Below the pieces are notes generated by a model. It was not told the origin of the DNA and ran no database searches. It worked only from the letters and a program-made list of their open reading frames with translations. DNA of 43,367 nucleotides from assembly GCA_002179805.1 (NCBI GenBank), contig NAVB01000499.1, positions 1-43,367 of the forward strand, given 5' to 3'. The stretch comes from Acanthamoeba lenticulata. Its lineage: Eukaryota; Discosea; Longamoebia; Acanthamoebidae. Shown here piece by piece: positions 11,262 to 20,454 of the stretch. The position numbers and the translations under genes were made by a program. Positions within the stretch are counted from its first letter, which is position 1. Each line of letters begins with the position of its first letter.

Positions 11262-11432
11262 TGCCTTTTACAACACGAACACAACATGTGGGCAACATGA
11301 AATATCTCTTCATTCATTACGAAAACAAGTCAACAATTAAATGCTGGTATATACCGGCTTAACATAAAACACATTCAATCTCTGTCCTATCTCGCCTCGC
11401 TCCCATTCTTGCCAATGCTGAAACGTCCGTGT

Positions 11433-13541
11433 CTAGTGCGGGTGCGCCGGAGACGAAGGCAGGGGCATGGAGGTCGAGTTCTTGGGCAGCACGAGGAGCG
11501 GACGCATCATGTCGCGGTCCTCGTGCTCCAGCATGTGGCAGTGCCACACGTATCGGCCCGAGTATTCCTGTTTTTTCGTCATTTACACACACGATCAGCC
11601 TCTTCACGTTCATCTTCATCGTCATGATGAAAGTGGTGTCGTACAAGGAAGGGCGCCCACACGGAGACCACCTCGAAGGGATACGCGATGACGGTGTCCT
11701 TCCAGCCGACCTCGTTGGCCTCGCAAGGCCGCGCGGGGCCGGTGTAGTTGAGCGGCAAGCCCGGCGTGAAGGTGCCGGTGAACGGGCGGCGCTGGACGAC
11801 GCGGAACTGAGTCAAGTGGATGTGAATCGGGTGCGACTGTGTGGTCAAGTTGATGATCTCCCACAGTTCGACCGTGTCCACCTCGGGCGTCTCGGTGGCC
11901 TCCTCGTGGAAGCGCTTACCGTTGAGCAGCATCATGAACAGAGCTGTCCCCAGCGAAGGGTGAAGCACGTCAGCGGGCCGGTCCACTGACAGAGCGAGTT
12001 GGGGGGTAAAGGGAAGGCAGGCGCGTACTGCGGTTGCCGTCGGGGACCACCTGGCCGGTGAGGGTCACCTGGCGCACCTTGGCAATGGCGCTGTCGTCGA
12101 CGGTGGGGACCGGAGGCAACTTGGCCAAATGGCTCAGGTCGGGGACCACGTAGTCCTGCTCGGCAGCACCACGCCGAGCCACGCGGAACTCGAGGATGTC
12201 CTTCATGCTCTCAACCAGCTCGCCCGTCGGGAAGGGCACGCCAGCCGAGTTGGTCAGGGTGAGACTGCGCCCGGAGTAGCCTCGGAAGTCGATGATGACG
12301 TCGGCGCGCTCGGCCGGACCCAGCGTCAGGTTCTGGACCGGGATGGAGCCGTTCAGGAAGCCGCCGTCGGTGCCGATCTGTGCAGCCCACATAAGATTCA
12401 GCATCAGAGGCCAATAGGCAATAACGCGACGAAAGCGCGAGAAGAAGAGGGCGCGTACCTGCTGGAACTCGGGACCGTGCGGGATCGAGAGGCGCAGGAA
12501 GCGCGAATTGCATCCGTTGAGGAAGCGGAAGCGGTAGGCGCGGGGCTGGACCTCAAAGTAGGGGTAAACGCGGCCGTTGACCACCGGGATGTCGCCATCA
12601 AAGGCGCCCCACGTGAAGGGGTAGTACAGTTGGCTGTTGTTGATGATGATGCGGTCCTGGATGAGGATCGGCATCTCGAACTCGCCGCTGGGCAGGCCGA
12701 GCTCGGCCTCGTTTTCGGCGCGGATGAGGTAGAACCCGGCAAGGCCGGCGTAGACGTTGACGCGAGTGCGGCCCATCACGTGGTCGTGGTACCACATCGT
12801 GGTCGGGAGCTGGTGGTTCGGGTAGACGAACGGGGTCGAGTCCTGGCCGCGAGTGGTCCACACCATCGGGTCACCGTCGCTGTCCGGCGGGACGTGGGCG
12901 CCGTGCAAGTGCGGCACCGACGCCGAGAAGGGCGCCTCGTGCGTGCCGTCTGCGATCCACAAGCGGACGTCAGGCCTTTCCTTGAGCCCAAGAAGAGGAA
13001 AAAGAGAGACTCGACGTACAGGCCGCCGTGCTCTCGGTGGGGTAGACGTGGGTGTCGGGCAGCTGGTTGCGCCAGGTCACCTGGACGGGCCGGTTGGCCA
13101 CAGCCTCAAACGTGGCGCCCGGGTAGGTGCCCGAGTAGCCGTAGACCTTTGGGAAAGAGGCGCAACAGGGGTCAGGCGTGCGCGACTGATGGAAAACGAG
13201 AGGTTCGTGTGGACGCGCACCTCGGTCAAGTTGAGGTCGGGGTGGAAGCGGTGCTGGATGACGCTCAGAGTCACCACGTACTTGTCCACGCCGCCGCTCG
13301 TGCAGTAGGGGTTGTGCACCGGAGGCTTGAGCAAGGGCTGCGCCCACTTGGTCAGCTGCACCGAGTTCGGGAGTGCGCCCATCTGAAAACAACACCAAAA
13401 CCAAACGGTGAACTCGCTGTTGAACGACGGCACTAAAGGCCAGAAGACTAGGGCAGAGCCACGTACAACGGAGCCGAAGCAAAAGAGGCCCAACAGGGCG
13501 AGGAGAAGAACAACAGCGCATCGGGACCACGCCGCGGTCAT
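11433..13541 (-). CDS. secreted multicopper oxidase, bilirubin-oxidase/CotA type
   Basis: Three-cupredoxin multicopper oxidase that couples one-electron oxidation of phenolic, pigment or metal substrates to reduction of O2 to water. Exons in transcript order are 13541-13467, 13382-13221, 13146-13020, 12949-12459, 12377-12029, 11943-11645 and 11567-11433, giving 545 residues. Residues 1-25 are a signal peptide with a long Leu-rich core, so the product is exported. All copper ligands are visible: HLHG (about 135-138), WYHDH (about 174-178), HPIHIH (about 439-444) and the HCH-x3-H segment with a following MM pair (about 510 on). The exon 3/4 junction was chosen because it gives an ungapped fit to the family before HLHG. 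The family is certain; laccase, bilirubin oxidase or metallo-oxidase activity cannot be told from sequence. Confidence 0.9.
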
Positions 13542-14070
13542 GATGGGCTAGTGTGGGTAGGATTGATGAAGAACGCCTGGTCGTAGGAGCAAAAGGTCAA
13601 AGGTGTAAAGAACTGGAAGCTGCGCGGAGGCCTTTTAAAGGCCACATCGCGCCCCGGTTAGGCATAGAGCAACATACTCTGGGCAGTCTGAGCAAGAGGA
13701 ATGTCAGTTGAAAACCTAAGCTGACCGGCCAAGGGGGCAACACGCCTGGCGCCGGTAACATGATCGTGGTCCCTGGTCGCAACGGAGGGGCTTCCTGTCC
13801 TGGCCAATATCCCTGGCGAAGAAACCCCAATGGAATCTGCGTAATGGCATGAATGGTTACTGGTCCATTGCGATCATCACGTTGAGAGCGTTGACTGTAA
13901 ACTGTTGGTCTTATCGTGAGCTCGGATTAATTTACGGCTCTCCGCCAATCCTTCCGCAGCTCGGCACAATGACACGAACCAAGCGCGAGGACGAAAACTT
14001 GATCAAGCTTGCGCCCACCTCGCGTTTGGCTTTTGTATTGTTGTACAGCGAGCACTGAGCAGACCGTGGT
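13542..14070. promoter_or_regulatory. intergenic region, probable promoter of the multicopper oxidase
   Basis: No convincing gene is present; the short open frames here lack family features. A near-perfect palindrome, GGCCTTTTAAAGGCC at 13629-13643, lies about 90-100 bp upstream of the oxidase ATG. Read on the minus strand it contains TTTAAAAGG and could serve as its TATA element. The right side (about 13850-14070) is the 3' flank of the ankyrin gene. Confidence 0.35.
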
Positions 14071-14871
14071 TTATTGTGTGGACGTGTTTTCTGCCGGTGA
14101 ATGTGGTGGTGTCTCTCGGGAGAGGATGAACTCTCCTAACTCTGCCGAAACAGTGATGGTTTCAAACTTTGATCCGTACTTCGCTTTCCTCCGGAGCCGC
14201 GGCGGACAAGGCCTGCGCAACAAAATCGCAACAGGCCCCTCAGGTTTGTCTCCAGACCAGCCTGCTCGGACGAATGATGGCCACCGGCCGCAGGTGTCGT
14301 AAACCCACTCCACCACGGCCAAGTGACCACCAAGAGCCGCCGCTTTGCGGACGCGGTTCACATCCCAGGGGCAGCCGTTTTGGCGCAACCACTGGAGCAC
14401 GGCCAAGTGGCCTTTCCTGGCCGCTTCGTTGCACGTGTCCTTGTCCCAGGGGCAGCCGTTATCGTGCGCCCACTGGAGCACACGAAACCAACCTGCTCGC
14501 GCCGCGTGCTCGGTGAAGGTGTTGGAAGGCAATAGGCCGCTCCTCTCCATCTTCTCCAGCTGGTCATTTTCGCCGTCAGTGGCGGAGATGGCAGACAACG
14601 CGGCGCGACGCCAGCGGCGACAGACAGCGAGGCACATAGGCCGCATGACCGGACTCACGTGCTGTGCAATGATGTTTCCCACCAGCTCCTCCATTACATC
14701 GTCGATTGTTGTTGGTGTAGTTGGAGAAGGTAAAGGTTGAAAAGATGAGTTTTCATGTTTGAAGGGCAGTTGATCCCCACTGCCGTGGTCTGGAGGGGCA
14801 TTGCTTCTTCCTCGTCCTTCTTCTGGACCTTCTTCCTTGCCATTGGGCCAACAGAAAATGAAAAACGACAA
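14071..14871 (-). CDS. ankyrin-repeat protein of the giant-virus/amoeba CPWD type
   Basis: One open frame of 266 residues. The middle carries ankyrin units of the form NGCPWD followed by CNEAARKGHLAVLQWL, the variant common in Acanthamoeba and in mimivirus-like giant viruses. Two such units and a third shorter one are visible (about residues 125-205). Upstream is an F-box-like helix pair (LVGNII...MRPMCLAVCRRWRRAA), which would suggest a substrate adaptor for a ubiquitin ligase; that is inference. The last 60 residues no longer look like ankyrin, so either the protein is short or a 3' intron was missed. The true start may be one of the internal methionines. No neighbour suggests a pathway. 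Confidence 0.7.
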   Translation of the reverse strand: MSFFIFCWPNGKEEGPEEGRGRSNAPPDHGSGDQLPFKHENSSFQPLPSPTTPTTIDDVMEELVGNIIAQHVSPVMRPMCLAVCRRWRRAALSAISATDGENDQLEKMERSGLLPSNTFTEHAARAGWFRVLQWAHDNGCPWDKDTCNEAARKGHLAVLQWLRQNGCPWDVNRVRKAAALGGHLAVVEWVYDTCGRWPSFVRAGWSGDKPEGPVAILLRRPCPPRLRRKAKYGSKFETITVSAELGEFILSRETPPHSPAENTSTQ

Positions 14872-14961
14872 CGCAAGAGAGAAAAAAAGAAACGAAAGTT
14901 TTTTTGTTTTGTTAATTTGTATTTTTATTTTTGAATCTTTTCTGTGTATGTGGAGGAGACC

Positions 14962-15495
14962 TCACGCCTCGGCGTTTGGCGGCTTGGGGTTGCGTGAAGA
15001 GACTGGGCCCGCGGTGCGGTCCACGACCAGAGACACAGCAACGACTGCAAACAACAAGATGGCGAGGAGGTTGCCAAAGAGGCCGAAGGCCAGAGCCGTG
15101 CTCCACACGTGCGGAGGGTGGTCGCAGCTTGTGTAGCGGTTGAAGTCGTCGATCTCCTTCGCCATGAGGGCCCAAGCGACGAGATGAAAGAGAATAACGA
15201 TGAAGATGCACAGGAGCAATAGTAACTTGACGAGCAAGCAAGCCATCGGTTGTCCCGCGGCCTCGGAGAAAAGCGGAAGAAGAAGAGCAGCGATGGTGAC
15301 GAGCGACACGACGAAGCCAAAAAAGCCGGCCACAACGCCCATGGCGCCTACTCGCTCTCGAGTGGCCCACGTGCAGTAGCCGCTATCCAGGTTCATTGCC
15401 CCACCATAAAGGCCGATGTTGACGATGCTCACCAGAGCCAAGGCTGCTCCCACGATGATGGCAAAGCCGACAACAATCTTACTTGCGCTTGACAT
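14962..15495 (-). CDS. four-helix integral membrane protein, unknown family
   Basis: Single-exon gene for 177 residues. Four strong hydrophobic segments are visible at about 7-30, 48-75, 85-112 and 132-158. A polar loop of about 18 residues with two cysteines (GYCTW; later TSCDHPP) lies between helices, as in tetraspan or claudin-like proteins, but no tetraspanin CCG motif is present. The C-terminus is short, polar and Pro-rich. No signal beyond the first helix. The preceding DNA is GC-balanced and the ATG at 15493-15495 is the first in the frame. I do not recognise the family and give no function. Confidence 0.65.
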   Translation of the reverse strand: MSSASKIVVGFAIIVGAALALVSIVNIGLYGGAMNLDSGYCTWATRERVGAMGVVAGFFGFVVSLVTIAALLLPLFSEAAGQPMACLLVKLLLLLCIFIVILFHLVAWALMAKEIDDFNRYTSCDHPPHVWSTALAFGLFGNLLAILLFAVVAVSLVVDRTAGPVSSRNPKPPNAEA

Positions 15496-16247
15496 GAGGT
15501 GTTCGTCTCTGGTGTGTGTGAAGTTGGTAGCTTTAGGGAGAAATGGTTTTGGAGCTCTCGATGCGAGTTCCTTTTGGTTGCTTCACACCGCCTAATAAGC
15601 GCACCAATCAGCTACATGGGCGATATTGTTTTACTTGAAGCGCATGCGCTCGGAGATTAGCTTCAGGTAACGCCCCGAACAAGGCACATGCTCTCCTTGC
15701 GGATAAAAATTCCTGAACTGCAGCAGCCCACAAAGGGGAAAGACCTGCTGCCTTAAGGCACGGGGTCCCAACATCGGATAGGCGATGAATTAATTTGGCT
15801 TGGTCATGTGTGCGCCCACCTGTTTCACTCTCCCCTCTTTCTCCAGCAAGCCGCCATCGTTAGACCGCCACCTCGGTGGTGTTGGTGGGCGGAAGGCCTG
15901 TATCCGTCAGCGCCACGCTCGCAAGCGTGGTAGAAGCAACGCGTCGTGGAGGCGGGCGCTGGCGTTCGGCAGCGGAGACCCAGCCGAGCTCGATCAATGG
16001 GGCCACCCGAAAGACTCAGCAGCAAGAAGGCCGTCGGGTTGGTCAGGGCGCGCTGAGATCCCTCGGTGGGGAGGGCTTGAGTTGAAAAACAATCAACGTT
16101 CGTCCACCTTTTTTCTCGTGCCAGCAATTCCCGACCATGCCGCCAAGCAGCAATGCCGACACGCAGGCAAGCAGACCTCTCGCCTCTCGGCCTCAAATGC
16201 ACAAACTTGTCTTTGACCAAAAAGGGAAAGGTGTATGAATCCTCCTG
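15496..16247. other. intergenic region without a supported gene
   Basis: About 750 bp between the four-helix protein (-) and the SAM protein (+), so it should hold both 5' regions. Overlapping open frames on the two strands (about 15800-16358) have no domain, mixed codon use and no matching splice pattern, and I do not call them. A hairpin with a 7-bp perfect stem (CCACGCT / AGCGTGG, loop of 4) lies at 15913-15930. No tRNA-like fold was found. Confidence 0.4.
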
Positions 16248-17349
16248 ATGCAACAGAGGGACAACAAGGCTCTGGAAGAGTGGACGAGAGAGGAGGTCGC
16301 AAATTGGCTCGAGACCGCAGACGGGGGCACGTGGAAGACACATGCTAGCCTCTTTCAAAGATGTAGTGGTAAGAGATTGGCTGCTCTGGAGAAGGCTGAC
16401 TTCGTTTCTGCCCTTGGGCCGATCGACGGTGCCTGTCTATACAGCTCCATTCAGAAGTTGAAAGATGGTACCTCTCCACCTGGTTCAATCGCAACTTTCT
16501 AACTTGTGTGGTGATCAACTTAGGCGTTCAAAAGCGAATAACACTCCATTTCCCTTATGATGCGCTCCTGACCAAGCAACAGCTCTACACAAAGATGCAT
16601 GCCTGTGGGTTGTGTGGCTGCCTAGCCCGATGCCCCAGAGAGGACGGATCTGGTGAGTGGTCTACGGTTGTGACCGCGCAAGGGGAGTCAAAAGCTGTTT
16701 TCAAGTTCTTTGTCTTTGTCGATGACTGGGCCAAAGAACAGTGCGTTTTGTTGCTGGATTCTTCTGTCATCTTACATTCCAGCAGCAGTGGCATCACTAG
16801 ATACAGGTCAGAATGGCTGGTGAATGACAATAGCGAGCACATAGAGATACTCGCAACACATTCCGAACATCCCCGTCATGGATCAGGCGAAGGTAGCTTT
16901 GAAATTCTTGACTGTGACAGTCTTGAGGCATCAAGTGCCTCCTCTTTGGATCGAGCTGTGTCTGCTGTTGCTAAATTCATGGGCCATCCGGAAGCAAGCA
17001 CCCTGGGCACACTTCTCTCTTTGCTCTGTCACATCACTCGTGCGCAAGCTTCACCCTCAATTACCACATTTCAAGCTATTTGTTTTGTTCACCATGATCA
17101 CTGCCAGAGCTGTACCGCGTGTGGGTAGTCCCTGAAGACGGCAATGATGCATGCCAACCAAGAGCGGTGATTGTAACAAGCTCGATGAGCCTCGCTGAGT
17201 TCATCAAGCTGGCCGCTCAATCTTTGGGCTGGGACACGGTCGATCCTGTGTCTGTTTTCTTGAAAGGCCCAGTAGGGAAGACGCTGCTTTCTTCTTCACT
17301 TTACCTCCTACGAGATGGGGATGTGGTGATTGTTTCACATAATAAATGA
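16248..17349 (+). CDS. SAM-domain protein with ubiquitin-like C-terminal segment
   Basis: Exons 16248-16467, 16524-16892 and 17108-17349 give 276 residues. Residues about 9-73 form a sterile alpha motif: EEWTREEVANWLE, a Leu-rich core, then ALGPIDGACLYSSIQKLK. SAM domains mediate homo- or hetero-oligomerisation. The middle (about 75-196) is a cysteine-containing region I do not recognise. The last 75 residues have a beta-grasp look (RVWVVPEDG ... SLAEFIKLAAQ ... LYLLRDGDVVIVS), similar in pattern to doublecortin or ubiquitin-like folds; this is tentative. The second intron (16893-17107, 215 nt) is unusually long here and was placed by phase match. AATAAA at 17341-17346 forms the last two sense codons. 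Confidence 0.65.
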
Positions 17350-17525
17350 TGGCATACAAGCATTCTTTCATTTGCAGCTTTACCACATTCCATCATTTGG
17401 CCCGCTTTCGGTCAAAGGTGAGCCAACAGCATGCCAAAAGCCAGAACAAGCACTTGTTCTTGGGGCGCTGTGGCAGAATCTGTACAGAAGCACGTCGTCT
17501 TCATGTTGGCCGCGAGCAACCCACT

Positions 17526-19220
17526 TTACTCTTTGTGCGGCACTTTGGTGAGCTTGGCGATGAAGAGGCCGCTGGTCTGCGTGTCCCTTGGGTAAAAGCG
17601 CAGCGTGTACGGCAGCAGACCTGTGGCACAAGGCATGCCATCAGCCTCTGGGATAGCTACCAGGCGCGCAGTCGGCTCGTGCTCAAGTAGCCATTTTACC
17701 ACATCTGGTGACGTGATCTTGTGAGCGCTCTGAGGCTACGAAAGAGCTTTGTTTGCCGCACCCTCATTCTGTTCTCGGCAGAAGCTGCACGTGCTGTAGA
17801 CCAGGTAGCCGCCAGCCGCAAGCAGGCGGAAGCCGTTGGCCAGCAGCCGCTTCTGCAAGTCGACGGTGTCGTCGGTGATGCGCGGGGTGAAGTGCTTCCA
17901 TCCGAGCTTGCCATACTTGAGGATATGCCGCACTGACGCGTCCAGCGTGCACTGGGCGTCGATCATTACCTGGCAGAGAGGCAGCGACCACAAGGCGGGA
18001 TGTGTCAGCTCACCTCAACACAGCTGCCGGCCCAGCCCACCTGCCGCGCCATCCAACTTACCCGGTCGTAGAGCTGTGCGCTGGCCGAGGTCAGGCATAA
18101 CTCGTGTGGTCGTGCGTAAAACACGTCGGCCAGTTCACCTTCGGGCACGGCGCGCCGTCGTTTCGTCTTCTTGCGCCACCGCGCCGCTACGAGCTCAGCG
18201 TGTTCGCGCTTCCTCGATCGTATCACGCGAGGCGCACTTCCCTCAGCCATCTGTTGGCTTTCGTCAACGCTGGCCGCCGTCGGCGCCTCTGCTGCGGGCA
18301 GGGACTCGCCTGGGTGCTGCTCGGTCTGGACCGCGGCCTCTTCGTGGCCTGCATGAACCTCGTCGAGAGCGGGGCGGACCTTGGGCGGGGCGAGCACGCC
18401 GACCGTAGTGCCGTCGTGGAGAAGGAGCCTCACGTTGGGGATGTCGTACTTTGCCAGCACGTTGCGGCACGCGCCCAGTCTCGCCTCAGCGACGTCGACA
18501 CCAGTGATCGTGCCCTGGCCTTCCATCATGTCGGCCATCATGCACAGCTTGGCGCCTTGATACCGTTGTGTAGTGCAGTCAGCCCAGCCCTTCATGATCG
18601 GCCAAGTAGGGACTCAACTGAAAGAAGAGGGGGAGGGAAAGACTACCGGGAGCGCAGCACAGGTCGAGGACGTTGTCACCAGGTCGCGGACCCAGCGCCA
18701 CCACCGCAGCGCCCGAACTGGCGTCCATACCATAGATCTGCGCAAGCAACATCCACATGATGTTGGCGCAGCTTGGTGAGGGGGGGGGGAGTGGAAACGA
18801 TGGCGCACACACCTTCCCTGTCTTGTAGCTGCGCGCGAGCACCAGTTACATGTATGCCGTACAACGCTGTTGAGGAGGGGGAAGGAAAATGTACAGGTCC
18901 GAGTCGGCAAGGGAGGCGGAGTGGGGCAGGCGGAAGAAGCCGCGTGGCAGCCAAGAGACGGGCTCTACTTCGACGTCCTTGCCACCACCCAGCTCGCGTC
19001 GAAGCACTGCCAGCACATCTTGATTCTTGCCCTCTTCGGCCACGGCCTCGGGCCACAGGCGAGGGTTCAGGCGCACAAAGCGATAGAGGCCGCGCAGGTG
19101 GTAGGCATCCTTAGGCAGGCCATTGCTCTCCACGAACGCCCGCATGCCTTCCGGCACCTCCTGCACGACGGCAAACTCGTCCCCTTCTTCGCCCTGCAGA
19201 TGCTCCAGCTCTTGCTCCAT
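17526..19220 (-). CDS. NOL1/NOP2/Sun-family RNA cytosine-5 methyltransferase
   Basis: SAM-dependent m5C methyltransferase acting on rRNA or tRNA. Exons in transcript order 19220-18895, 18828-18813 (16-nt microexon), 18737-18647, 18555-18062, 17969-17762 and 17704-17526 give 437 residues. Motif I reads VLDLCCAPGAK. The motif IV cysteine sits in DAQCTLD, where most members have PC. The motif VI catalytic cysteine is in YSTCSFCREQNE. The microexon restores YKTGKIYGMDASSG before motif I. A polar insert of about 110 residues with a basic cluster (KKTKRRR) lies before motif IV and could act as a nuclear or nucleolar signal. The family is certain. I cannot assign a specific NSUN number. It is divergent from SSU72, with 75 bp between start codons. 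Confidence 0.85.
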
Positions 19221-19295
19221 CTGCGGTTGTGGAATAAATGGTTAAGAAAAGGAAGGAAATTGTACCCCTGAACACACTTGATCGAAAGGAAGAGG

Positions 19296-20206
19296 ATGGC
19301 GGAGAGGGAGCGGAACATGCAGGATGTGACCGTGGCGGTCGTATGCGCCTCCAACATGAATCGTTCGATGGAGGCGCACCTGCGACTGTCCAAGCACGGC
19401 TTCCGCACATCATCATACGGCACCAGCAACCACGTCAAGCTGCCGGGCCCTGCCGCTGATCGACCCAACATCTTTCCCTTTGGCACTCCCTACAAGAGCA
19501 TCTACGAGGACCTCAAGGCTCAAAATTACGACTTGTACGCAGCAATTTAGTCTTATCTCCCCTAGATTAGATGGTGTCGCACACCTGTGAACAATACTGG
19601 TGGCTTTGGGGAGTTGCAGATACAAACAAAATGGAGTGCTTAACATGCTCGAGAGAAACATGAAGATCAAGACCGCGCCCGAGCAGTGGCACGCACAGGC
19701 CAAGCAGCACTTCAACATCGTCATCACGTTCGAAGAGCGCGTTTTTGAGGCCGTTTATGAAGGTAACAACAGCTCGCCCGCACCGCCACCTACACGCGCG
19801 CGCGCCCGCACGCAGTGCCGCAGCTTACGGTGTTGCTTTCATGCGCTGATGCATCATCATCATCCACCACCCGCACGATGATATGCGGGCAGACATGCTG
19901 AACCGAGGAGCGCCGAACGGTAAGCCGCTGTACCTGATCAACGTGCCCACCAAGGATAACCACGAGGAGGCGCTCATTACTGCCACGCAAGTGTTGCAGA
20001 TGTGCAAATCGGTACCGACTTGCCCAAATACACCACATAGCTTCTTGATGTCTGTCAGCCCATAGACCTCATTTGTGCACTCACTGGCCCTGGGCGTGGC
20101 ACAGTTGATGGACTACGACGACTGGGAGATGCATTTTGACGAAAACCTGGAAGAGTTCCAGCGGCGATATAAGCGACCGGCCTCGTACACGGTCCTGTTC
20201 TGGTGA
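19296..20206 (+). CDS. SSU72: SSU72 RNA polymerase II CTD phosphatase
   Basis: Cysteine phosphatase that removes phosphate from Ser5/Ser7 of the Pol II C-terminal domain and works with the cleavage/polyadenylation machinery in the nucleus. Exons 19296-19534, 19620-19762, 19893-20011 and 20066-20206 give about 213 residues against about 195 in animals. The active-site CX5RS loop reads [12 protein letters not shown] close to the N-terminus. [26 protein letters not shown] and the C-terminal [10 protein letters not shown]...TVLFW block are typical. The exon 3/4 junction is uncertain: the model is about 14 residues longer here than the family, so a different donor near 19990 may be used. The ATG at 19296 places the active site at the usual distance from the N-terminus. 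Confidence 0.88.
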
Positions 20207-20454
20207 CGTGAACAATCATAAAGCCAAGAAGGAGGACCACTACAATCTGAAGACTCGCGTTTTCGTTGTTGTTGTGCAAAGGTTTGCACAAACGAGCTTC
20301 ATTATCTACAGTAAAACAGATCTGAAGTTGACCCTTCCCTCCAGGCGCTGTCCACGCCACACGCGCGCGCGTTGTCCTGTTTTGTGTGTGTCTCTCTCTC
20401 TCTCCTTCATCTTTCTCTCCACCGCCGGGCGTCGCACCAACGTTGGCCTCGTCG

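Noticed and set aside
12129..13436. 435-codon open frame on the plus strand opposite the multicopper oxidase
   Set aside because: Antisense shadow of a GC-rich gene. It has no domain, crosses the introns of the oxidase without its own splice logic, and is rich in Arg/Val/Gly as expected of reverse frames.
15800..16358. Overlapping open frames of 138 and 177 codons on opposite strands
   Set aside because: No recognisable domain, membrane segment or splice support. The minus frame overlaps the SAM exon. Treated as intergenic.
18101..18600. Plus-strand open frame of 218 codons over the NSUN insert
   Set aside because: Antisense to an exon whose frame joins motif I to motif IV. No features of its own.
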